From positions 1-12,780 of the forward strand of contig JAAMXP010003764.1 of assembly GCA_019693395.1 (NCBI GenBank): 12,780 nt of DNA, read 5' to 3'. How positions within the stretch are numbered: position 1 is the first letter of the stretch; every line of letters starts with the position of its first letter. The stretch is from Ettlia oleoabundans. Lineage: Eukaryota > Chlorophyta > Chlorophyceae > Chlamydomonadales. Made by a program: the position numbers and the translations under genes. Under the pieces are notes generated by a model, which saw only the letters and a list, made by a program, of their open reading frames with translations, made no database searches and had not been told where the DNA came from. Below are positions 1 through 8,551 of this stretch, one piece after another.

Positions 1-76
1 GGGGGGGGGATGTGCTGTCGCACCGGCAGCTCACGCGGCTGGTACAACCAAAACAGCACTGAGTGAAGCGTCTTAC
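1..76 (-). other. Intron of the exostosin-like gene (partial)
   Basis: On the minus strand this follows the donor gtaaga at 76 and runs to the window edge, so the intron's acceptor is not visible. It ends in a run of nine G on the plus strand (C on the transcript) at positions 1-9. No coding segment is recognisable. Confidence 0.55.
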
Positions 77-1856
77 CAGCAGACAGGGGCAGTGGTGTTC
101 TGGCTCTTTAGCCTGGCACCAGCCCTTCTCCCCATACAGTTTCTCTGTGTCAACAAAGCCAAAATCGCTCTTCTTGCCGTCCCAGCCCTGCAAAGAGAGC
201 CGCACACACGAGTTGAAAGCGCGGGTACAGGCAAAGGAGGGGTGGTGGGCCATCTGGCACCACCCGGTGCCCATCAGCGATCGGGAAGCCCGTGCAAGAA
301 GCAAGGCCTGAGAAATTCTGTGTGCGGCGCCACTGGGGTATGCGGCATTCATGTCTTGAGCGGGCAGCAGCGAAACTCACAGTGTTGCGGCGGCATAAGT
401 GTGCAATGGGGCGGCCGATGCGCTTGGGCGGGGTGCCAGGAGGGTCGCGAAGGTCAGCTGGGATGCGGCCAAAGGCATAAGTCTCGTTGCAATAGCAATG
501 AGCTGCATGGAGACGGAGGCAGCAGAAGACAGGCAGACACGTTGGCGGGAAGAAACCAGTGTGGACATGCTGCCCAACAGAGTTTATATGCAACCCCGCA
601 GGCAGTGCTCAGTCAGCAAACAAAGTTCATCTCCAACAATCCTCGTGATACCAAGCTTCGAACGCCTGTCAATACTAGGCCACTAGCAACACCCCAGCCA
701 CCTAGGCAATCACGAATGCCCCATTTAACCACCCACCGATGTCCTCGTCACACAGGTCTGCACAAGCCAGCGTGGTGCCCCAGTGCTTAGGGTCTGTAGG
801 CTCGTCGTATGGCTCAAACCCATGCTGCCGCCAGTTCTGGCTGCACGGCCGCTGCAGACGGGGAAGCAAGACAAAGGAGGTGGTGATGGGCAGGGTCACA
901 CTGTGCCCCCCGCGGGGATACCAGTGCTGGCAGTTGCCGCTCCTGGGCAGGTGACCTGCCAGGAGTGCGCCATGCCACGCAGTCCAACCCCAAGATACCA
1001 TACCCATCTTCGTGAGTGTGGCATCAAAAGCATACAGTTCGATGCAAGCCGGCATGCAATCACAGCTTAGACCCACCCTCATGCGTGTGTTGCAGTCGTC
1101 CCCATTCCAGCCCGCGGGGCAATGGCACCATCCCATTGTTGCGTCACACACTCCTGCAGGCAGCAAGGCACCAGAGCTGGGAGTACGCTATTGGAAAGTT
1201 CATGCCTTCAAACTGATGGTGGGCAGGGCCAGCATCCCTCATGGCGAGTATTGCAGAGCCACAAGCCAATGTGCTGTCCCCTGCTACCAGCATTACTGAT
1301 GCTTCAAAAACACAGCGGGGCCCTGCAGCAGAATTCTCCATCTCACGTACCAATCCGGTTGCACTGGATTGAAGTATCATTGCTCCACAGGCATGGCCGG
1401 TCTCCCAGCAGCGGCGGCCTGGCGGGGATTGGCTTTTGCGCATCATAACGCCCGCACCAATTGCCCAATGTGAGGCCGCACCGTGCCTTGACTATACTAC
1501 GGTTGGGGGCTGCTATTGGGGGGTATGATAGCCGCTGCACTCGGTCCTTCACGTGCAAGTGCGTGCTACTGCGCCAGCCGCTATTATCCTCTTGCTCCGC
1601 CATGCTCCAGTCCTGCACAACCTGCCGTACCGGCTGCATGTACGCAACGAATCCACGGCTCACTTGGTGTACACTGGCCGAGGGTTTGGGTTGATGAGGT
1701 GAACAGGCCCCGACCCACCTGGCTATACGCTGCAAAATCAACCTCCGTAACGGAAGAGATCTTCCATACGAATGTTATCGCTAGCACCGGCAGCAGCGCC
1801 ACCAGAAGCGCCGTCTTTCGCCTGCCCGCACTGACTCCCGGCTGCAGCCTTGCCAT
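77..1856 (-). CDS. Exostosin-like (GT47-type) EGF-containing membrane protein, N-terminal part; 3' end off the window
   Basis: Six exons on the minus strand: 1856-1719, 1612-1351, 1153-1077, 851-737, 502-381, 187-77. The gene then runs off the left edge through a donor at 76. Codon phase agrees at all five junctions, giving 275 residues. The ATG at 1856 starts a basic segment followed by a hydrophobic stretch (about residues 15-32, TALLVALLPVLAITF), a type II signal anchor pointing the rest into the Golgi lumen. Residues 120-154 fit an EGF repeat: C120, C130, C136, C143-x-C145, C154, with the CHCPAGW core. After it come RPCSQNWRQHGFEP, a CDLC-like cysteine cluster (C189, C193, C200, C202), FGRIPAD with PPGTPPK, then LYGEKGWC and HHCPC, which likely begins a second EGF-like unit. 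From memory of the family, this order is typical of chlorophyte exostosin-like proteins. The catalytic GT47 domain would lie off-window and is not seen, so the enzyme call is inferred. The exon 2 acceptor (1613) has in-phase alternatives a few codons upstream. Confidence 0.72.
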
Positions 1857-3318
1857 AGTAGCCACAGAAGCATGCAGGATTCATGCAGCACACTACTACA
1901 GCGCGATGTTAGAGCGCCGCGTGAAGACAAAAAGAATGACAGCCTGGCAGCACAGGTGGCACCACTGCCATCCCCGCATCCCTAATTGACATCCATTCAA
2001 CCATATGCCCGACCTGCTTGCCCTCTTAACCCCAACATGCCAGGTGTGCAGTGCCAAAACCCTACACCACGGTGGCCGATGCAGCTGATTTATTCACACT
2101 TTGAATGCCGCTGCAGCCCACACAACTAAGTGTTGGCTTACAGGCCCTTTCCACGTCAGTGCCTGAAACATCACAGTTTGAGAACTATAACGACAAACCA
2201 TCGCACGACACCAATACTTGATATAGGAAGCAAATGTGGAGTCAAGTGAATCAATGAGAGTTGGCAGACCAGCCACGCACAAAGGACTCGTGGCTAGGGC
2301 GGGTGCCAGCCGCACGGGCTGGCAGCTATGTGCATATGCTGCAAGCGTGCAGCGCAAGGCAAGGAACTGTTACATGGGCTTCGACATCTACGCCTCGGTG
2401 AAACGTGAGCGAAGAGACGAGACGTGTATGCAAAGGAAGACAGGCGGGGCCCACCGCACAGGGCATACAAAATGCAGAGAAGCGCATAGTGCACCTAGGG
2501 TGAAGGCAACCAGGCAGGGGCAGAAAGGACAAGTGCTGGTTCTTCTCACTTGGGGAGGACGGAGTCGAGATGAATCGCAGCAGGAGAAGAGCAGGTGGCA
2601 TGGATGGATAAGCAACCAGCTGACGCCAACTGGCACATCGAATCGATCGGCAGCAAAAACAGCGAGTACATCATTTCAAGCATCAAGACATCAAGCACAT
2701 AAATATTGCATTGATCAGATCATTAAGCAACGAGACGCTTCTTTGGGTACCTTTTCAACTGCTGGTATGTATGCTGCATGCGATGGGAGCAGAAACACTG
2801 CATGCCATCAAGCTTGCAGGCAGGGCACAACAGTGGCCAGCGGGGATGACGAACATGGGATTTTGGGAATGCAGAAGAGGTCAAACGGACGAGAAAGGAG
2901 ATTGGGAAACAAGTGGTGGCGACTTTGCAGGAGCAAACACTGGCGTTGGAACAAAGCGCTATTGGTTCGCAAGGAACACGAAATAGGTGGAAGCGGCAAG
3001 CTTGCAGGGTATGGTGGCATTTAAGCGGTACCAGCTGTGTACAGCATACCGCACGGCTCACAATGGGATAGGATGGAATGGGACGTACACGTGTGGGAGG
3101 CAATCAAGAGCAAGTTTGGCTGGAAGTCAAGGAGGCGCAGTTGTTGCAAAACGGGAGAAAGACGACGCTCTATGGAGGACAGAGAACTGCTGTGATATAA
3201 TAGATAATTGGGATGAATGGACTGGACATGAGCACTGACAGGGCTGCAGCACTTGCTTTGCAACAGGTGTGCTGTGCTCCTCAGCTGCAACTGCAGAGGT
3301 AATGGGAGCAAAGTACCA
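1857..3318. other. Intergenic spacer: gene 1 promoter and probable 3' UTR of the SRPBCC gene
   Basis: Both flanking genes are on the minus strand, so this holds the 3' UTR of the SRPBCC gene (from 3318 downward) and the upstream region of the exostosin-like gene (up from 1857). A minus-strand TGTAA, the usual chlorophyte poly(A) signal, occurs at 2374-2370 and again at 2142-2138. The first would imply a 3' UTR of roughly 950 bases. The plus strand is purine-rich over about 2390-3240, so the transcript would be pyrimidine-rich. Open frames here have no recognisable domains and atypical composition, and I take them as chance. Confidence 0.5.
2370..2374 (-). terminator. Candidate TGTAA poly(A) signal for the SRPBCC gene
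   Basis: TTACA on the plus strand reads TGTAA on the minus strand, the pentamer that marks polyadenylation in chlorophycean algae. It lies about 945 bases beyond the stop codon at 3319. A second copy at 2142-2138 is an alternative. A single pentamer is weak evidence by itself. Confidence 0.3.
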
Positions 3319-5089
3319 CTACACCAGCACAGCCATCTCTTCCAGCTGCTCGGTGGCATTGGGCGCCATGCCCAGCGCTGCATTGGAGGCGACCCACAGA
3401 CGCTGCACCAAGCTGTAGAGGCGGTGACACCAGGTGCCCTCAGCGGCGTTGGCGGCATCCTTAGCAGCAGCGACAGCTGCTTCTGACGCTGCTGCTGCAG
3501 CATCGGCAGCTGCCTCTGCCGCCAGGCTGGCACTGCTGGCACCCGCCAGGCAGGCCATGTCCAGCAGGCTGGCAATGGGGTGGGACCGCAAGCCGCCACG
3601 CCGCGCTGAAGCTGCCAGCGCCGCACCTGAGGTAGAGCTGCTGCTGCTGTCCTCCTCATAGGCACCTAGCACAGAGGCAGGGTCGTCCTCGGCCTCCTCC
3701 TTCACTGTCGGCAGTGGGCGGGGCTGCCCAGCTGCAGCGCTTGACGTGGCGCCGTCGCCGCCAATCTGCTTTAGTACCACCTGGCTGTAGGGCAGCAGTG
3801 AGGGTTTGCCGGCATTGATGCGAAGCGCCTCGGCATACAAGTCCTCGAATGTCTTGCGCACCTGCACCAAGTGCAAGGATGCCAGCAGAACAACTTTCAC
3901 TTCCGCTCACGTTCAGACTTCGCCACGCTAGCACTGGTTGAAGGACCACAAGAGTCCAGAAGGGGTTGGGTGGAAGCACAACTAGTGCACCACGGGCTGA
4001 AAACGACACACGCGTGCGCAATAGCCACAGTTGCTACTCGCAATGAATCTTCAATCCACCACCGCTACCGACACAGAGGCCCATGCTGCCCCCAACCGCA
4101 CTGCCCTCCCTTCCCACCTGCAGCCCTGCCACCGCACGGAATCCCTTGTGAAAGAATGGGTGCAACCCACGAGGGTGCACCTCTTGCTCCAGGGTGACAT
4201 GGCTGCTGCTGGGGGTGCAGCCTGCATACAGGAGGGAGGGCAAGGCTGTGGTTGTGAGCACAGGCAGCATGCAGTGAACAGCATCAGCATATCAAACAGC
4301 CCTCCGTCAAATGCACTCCAAAGCAGATTAAGCCCATGGAGTATAAATCACCAGCTGTTCCCGTGGTTGCTGCAGCGCATGCTTTCAAACACAGCTACGA
4401 ATTATATGCCGGCCTGCTCACGGGCGAGCCCACCCAGAAACGCACCTGGCCCAAACTTCCATTTGCCAACCATGTGCTCAAGGGGAGCATTGCCGCCGGT
4501 TGGAGCCAGACGCACGTGGATGGTGCCGGCGGAGCGGTCTTCATGCACCAACATGCGCGTCTGGATGCTGCCCTTGAAGAACAAGAAGTGCCAATCTGCA
4601 CGGCGGGTAGCGGCGGTTAGCAGGGAAGGTGATGAGCGGTGCATGTGGCAGCGATAAGCGGTAGGGGCAGGACAGCAGACGCACAAGCAGTGGCACATTT
4701 GCAACAGGGCACATGCCTGGAGCAGACGCGGCACATGCAGGTAATGCCTACAAGCAGTGTACGCCTGCTGTCGGTGCGGCAAACCAGCGGCCATGGAGCT
4801 CAACACCTAAGGGCCCCACGCCCCACGTACCCGATTCGTTTTCCACTTCGACAGTCTGCCGCCCATCGCAACAGCCAGAGGTCCAAAGGATCTTGCGGTA
4901 TGTGCAGCGCTCGATGCCACGGAAAATGACTGCATTGTCGGGGTGTGACATGAGCTCCCACGCGTCACGCGGCGCCAGCGGCAGCTCCGCCTCGGCGGCG
5001 ACGACAGCGGCCACCCCAGGGGCGCTACGCGTATGGCACAGAAGGCTGCAACGCGCCCAGTCCTTCGCTTGCTCGGTTTCCGTGCCCAT
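3319..5089 (-). CDS. SRPBCC/START-like (polyketide cyclase/COQ10-type) protein, 351 aa
   Basis: Four minus-strand exons: 5089-4831, 4595-4446, 4221-4118, 3861-3319. Phases match (1, 1, 0) and a TAG ends the frame. SRPBCC proteins bind hydrophobic ligands in a helix-grip cavity; the ligand here is unknown. Residues about 27-190 follow that fold: strand plus short helices in AAEAELPLAPRDAWELMSHP, then FRGIERCTYRKI, VEVENES, DWHFLFFKGS, LVHEDRSAGTIHVRL, a turn, VTLEQEVHPRG, and the long C-terminal helix VRKTFEDLYAEALRINAGKP (172-191). Beyond the fold lie an acidic-Ser tract (EEAEDD, EEDSSSSS) and an Ala-rich, helix-prone segment that is unusual for the family. The ATG at 5089 is chosen because the upstream in-frame sequence reaches a stop with no other ATG. 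The N-terminus is only weakly transit-peptide-like, so location is uncertain. An additional 5' exon cannot be excluded. Confidence 0.7.
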
Positions 5090-6094
5090 CAGCGCACAGC
5101 GAACCCAGGATGCTCGAGGTGCAGGGAGGTCAGTTGAACAAGCGCTGGGGAGCCTATGTGCACTGCCAGAATGCAGAATACTCCTGGCAAGCTGGTTTTA
5201 AGATAGCCGAGGGCGGCAGCGAGGGAGAACGAAACTGGACAAGGTCTCGAGACTGGTCCGGTGCACGAGCAGAGAAGCAGGCACGCAAAGGGCGGGTCTT
5301 TACTGGTTTGGAGGGCCTCCAGGAGGGTTTACCAAGGGCGAACCATGTCGCAACGCACTTGCACTCTCAATTATTCTTCTCCTTTCCAGCTTGCAAGAAT
5401 ATGACCCCAGTAGCCAGCAGCCCCACCTGTGTCTCAAACGCCACAAATTGCACTCACGACATTGGTTAACTTTTGTTAGTTGATGATCACAGTAAGCAAG
5501 GGAGTGGAGTTCCACCAGAGTGCTGTTTGCTGCATGGAATTGGATGCTCCTCCGCACATCGCCGACAGCACAGCGCAGAAAGCGAACATCCCCCACAATG
5601 ACACTAGCACTAAGGGCATGGGGGGCTACTAGCTGCAACTTTTGGCTGGCACATGGCAAGCTTTCCAAGTGTGTGACCAAACTCAGGTCGGGCCAAACAT
5701 ACATCAGAGAACACTGACCGCACAGACGCCGGGCTGATGTGGATGGTCAAAAGCAATGACAAGCAATGAGCGTGAAGTCAGACAAGAGTAGGTGGTGATA
5801 TGCAAGGGAGAGAGACGAGAGGTTCAGCATATACAGAGCATGCAGCACCGTTCAGCCCGGAAGGCGGCGTCAAAAGTCAGAGTCTCAAGTCTCATAACCT
5901 TGAAGTGGGTTCGGCAAGAATGTGAGGGAACCACTATGCAGCAGGGTCATGGTCAGTCAGTCAGCCTTCAGTATGTCTAGTCCATCCCAGATACTGGGGC
6001 TGGGCAGGCTGCTGCTGACTACTGTGCTAGGGATTGTGGAGTCAGGCAGCGCCGACCCGCCACCAATACCATCTTCTTGCCTTCAGTGCCCATC
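5090..6094. other. Intergenic spacer: SRPBCC promoter and HMG-box gene 3' UTR
   Basis: About 1 kb between two minus-strand genes. It should contain the 3' UTR of the HMG-box gene and the 5' region of the SRPBCC gene. I find no TGTAA on the minus strand here, so the HMG-box transcript must use a variant signal. A 134-codon open frame on the minus strand (5704-5300) has no recognisable domain and was not called. Confidence 0.5.
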
Positions 6095-6177
6095 TCAGTG
6101 CTTGGCCTTCTTCTTCTTTGGGGGAGAGGCTGCAGCGAGGGCCTTCGCAAAGCCGCCGCCATTCATCTGCTGCAGAA

Positions 6178-6228
<51 letters not shown>

Positions 6229-7869
6229 CGGGCAGGCAGGCAGGCAGGCGGGCAGGCAGGCAGGCAGGCAGGTTGTCAGCAGTGGTGGCATTGTGAAGGA
6301 CAGGGATGCCAGGGCAGCAGGGTTCATAGAGTGCATGGGACATGCGCATCGCGCTTGCCTTCCCTGGCTGCTTAATTGACTTGAATTGATAAGTTCCACT
6401 GGAAGCCGCAGGCTGACATTTACTTGGGCCGCGCTCCTAACGCAGGCCTTTCACAAGCATTTGCCCTGCTTTACATTTGGCAGACTGCCAGACACCAAGC
6501 ACTCACTTTTGGTGAGTCATCGTCCTCGCTGCTGTCATCATCATCGGCATCCTCCTCCTCATGGCCACCTGACTCCTCCCCGCCTTCCTCCCCGCCAGCT
6601 GCGCCCGCAATCACAGGTGCAAATTTGGCCTGCAGGTGGCAACCAGTGTGGTTGGGGTCTGGGTGGCAGCAGTGGAGGTTAGGCACCACCACACCCCACC
6701 GTGACGCTAACGTCACAATAAAGGCAAATGTGCAATAATGAAAATGTAGAGCCTCGCTGCTACAGATGCTCCCGTTTGTGCGCTGAACCCATTGACCGGG
6801 GCATCCCCCCATTGCAACTTCGACCCCGTCTTTCATCACAGCCTCAAACCCACCCACCTGGTACTCAGCCTTCTCCTCCTCACTCAGCTTGCCCCACTCC
6901 GCCACTGCCATCCTGCAGGGGTTTGGGTGACAGCAAAGGGGTGGCTGCAGTATGGAAAGGTAACAGCACATTTGGGCAGTGCAACAGGAAACAGCAAGCT
7001 CTGTGGGGTGAGCGAAACTTTACCAGGTGCATGCTGCAGCTCCCCAAATGCCCCTGCTCAGCTTGCTCGAGACACTGCTCCGGGCACCTGAACAGGCTGT
7101 TGTTAGCTCCCTTGCCCTCCTCCCCCGCGGGGTCCTTCACCCCCTTCGCCTTGAACTCCTCCAGCTTCTCCTTCACAAACAGGTTGAAAGCTGCGGCAGG
7201 TGGAGACGTGGTGCAAGATATGTCAATAGCAACAGTCAGCAAGGGCAATTGAATCGGTCTGAAGGATGGCTTGCGGCAGAGGAAAATTCAGCACAACAAC
7301 GACACATCCAGGCATGTGCTCAGCAGGAGGTTGTCCGTCACCCAGCTTATCCTGTAGAGCTAGGCCACCTGAGGGTTTGCGCTTGCCCTTCTCCTTGCGC
7401 TTCTCCCCTATGGTGGCTTGCTTCTCAAGAGTCTTCAGCGCCTTTTGGCTGCGAGCAGAGCAAGCGCGCAAAAACACCGGCATGAAGAAGAAACAAAGCG
7501 TGCCAAAATGTGGCAGTCAGTCACGAAACAATGGCCAGAGCGGCTCAGGGCCAGCCATGTGAACCCGCGCATTTGGGCAGCTGAACCGGCTGCTGCTACG
7601 CATACATCTCTACCGAGGGGGAACTCAACCCCACAGTTCTACATTCACTTCGCTGTCCCTTCCCTGCCCGCTGTGCTTTCCCCTGCTGCCACGCACGTGA
7701 AGAGGCTGTGGGGCAGCTCGCCGGTGTTGGTGTATGTGACCACCGCCGACTGAATGTGCTGAAAGAACAGCTGCATTTCCTGCGCAAAGAAGCCGATGAG
7801 CCGCGCGGGGTCGTGCCCGCTCTGCTGGGCACCCGCCAGTGGCGCTGCCAACAGGCTGAACGCGTCCAT
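6095..7869 (-). CDS. HMG-box chromatin protein with acidic tract, 202 aa
   Basis: Six minus-strand exons: 7869-7697, 7448-7369, 7190-7088, 6912-6858, 6629-6507, 6169-6095. Phases match at every junction and the frame ends in TGA. HMG-box proteins bind and bend DNA in the nucleus. The box spans about residues 80-141, built from four exons: KRKPSAFNLFVKEKLEEF (helix 1 region), a Gly/Asn-rich middle (VKDPAGEEGKGANN), then MAVAEWGKLSEEEKAEYQ with the hallmark W, KLS and EEK..Y. A strongly acidic stretch (about 150-175, EEEDADDDDSSEDDD) follows, as in HMGB proteins, and the protein ends in SPPKKKKAKH, a likely nuclear localisation signal. The first 57 residues form a separate, probably helical N-terminal region (RLIGFFAQEMQLFFQHI) that I do not recognise. 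A basic lead-in (EKRKEKGKRKP) precedes the box. The ATG at 7869 sits in a favourable context (AGCAGCATGG). Confidence 0.87.
6179..6272. repeat. (GGCA)n / (TGCC)n tetranucleotide microsatellite in intron 5 of the HMG-box gene
   Basis: About 23.5 units of GGCA on the plus strand. There are two identical A-to-G interruptions (at 6230 and 6250), exactly five units apart, suggesting that a block bearing the variant was duplicated. On the transcript the repeat reads TGCC and stops only about nine bases before the splice acceptor at 6170, so it forms most of the polypyrimidine/branch region. Confidence 0.97.
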
Positions 7870-8551
7870 GCTGCTTGAGGTGAACCAAGGACAGAAGGTG
7901 GGCGGTCAGGAGGGAGGGCGATCAGAACTGTGTGGAGATGGCCGGTACCTGCGTCAGACGGTGGTGAGCAATGAACAGCCATTTCAATGGGCTTGACACC
8001 CTTTCTAAGCATGGCAGGCGCCTCGCAAAGCCAGCAGCAGAGGGAAGCGCCATGGCGGCAGGTTGGGCGGCAGGCCAGCGCCTCTGCCAACCAGCCTCCG
8101 AGGGGCTGTGCAGCGACGGCCTGCACCCGACAGCCTGTTGCAAAGTCGCGCTCCCATGTTCATGCGCCACACAGGCCACCAAGGCCGCACCTGTGTCTTG
8201 TGGCTTAGCCCAGGTGCGTGGGAATGGCAAAGATCTGCTGGGTCAGCCACCGGAAAAAGAAGAACCCGCACAAGAGACTGCCGAAATGCAACTGAGCAGG
8301 GGGGGTCGGCCGGGAAGGACGCTTCTCGGTTGTCAAGTCGAGGGCTCCCTTGGTCCAGTCGGTCGGCCCCTTTCGGACTTTTCGATGCACTTGTCTTGTA
8401 GTGGGGCTCGACCAGGTGGCAATTTAAGGGCCCTGCGAACCCATTGGCCAGTTTAGTCCTCACAGCCCTCCGTGTCCTCGCATCTCAAGGGTTCCAGAGG
8501 CTGAGCTTGCGCTCACCCCTGGGTTGCACTGGTCCACCGTCGCATGAGCAG
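7870..8551. promoter_or_regulatory. Head-to-head intergenic region between the HMG-box and bilin-reductase-like genes
   Basis: The HMG-box gene starts at 7869 going left and the next gene starts at 8552 going right, so this 682-base stretch should contain both 5' UTRs and both promoters. I see no convincing TATA box. Open frames on both strands in this stretch lack recognisable domains. One minus-strand frame ending before GTACCG near 7947 could be mistaken for an upstream HMG exon, but its phase does not join the coding frame at 7869. Confidence 0.5.

Noticed and set aside
3434..3661. Ala-rich plus-strand frame opposite the last SRPBCC exon
   Set aside because: It is the antisense shadow of GC-rich Ala codons in the real exon.
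5300..5704. 134-codon minus-strand open frame starting with ATG, between the HMG-box and SRPBCC genes
   Set aside because: No recognisable domain, codon third positions less GC-rich than in the accepted exons, no splice-linked neighbours, and it falls where the HMG-box 3' UTR is expected.
6179..6272. Regular short repeats that might suggest a CRISPR array or a Leu-Pro-Ala-Cys/Gly-Arg-Gln-Ala repeat protein
   Set aside because: It is a pure four-base microsatellite with no spacers, and it lies inside an intron flanked by phase-matched exons.
7971..8214. Plus-strand ATG frame ending at CAGGTGCGTG, as a possible first exon of the bilin-reductase-like gene
   Set aside because: The exon at 8552 already supplies an ATG, a transit-peptide-like sequence and matching phase; this frame looks like low-information sequence.
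7922..8230. Minus-strand frame upstream of the HMG-box ATG, ending near a GT donor, as a possible extra 5' exon
   Set aside because: Its phase does not join the frame at 7869, and the ATG there has a good context.
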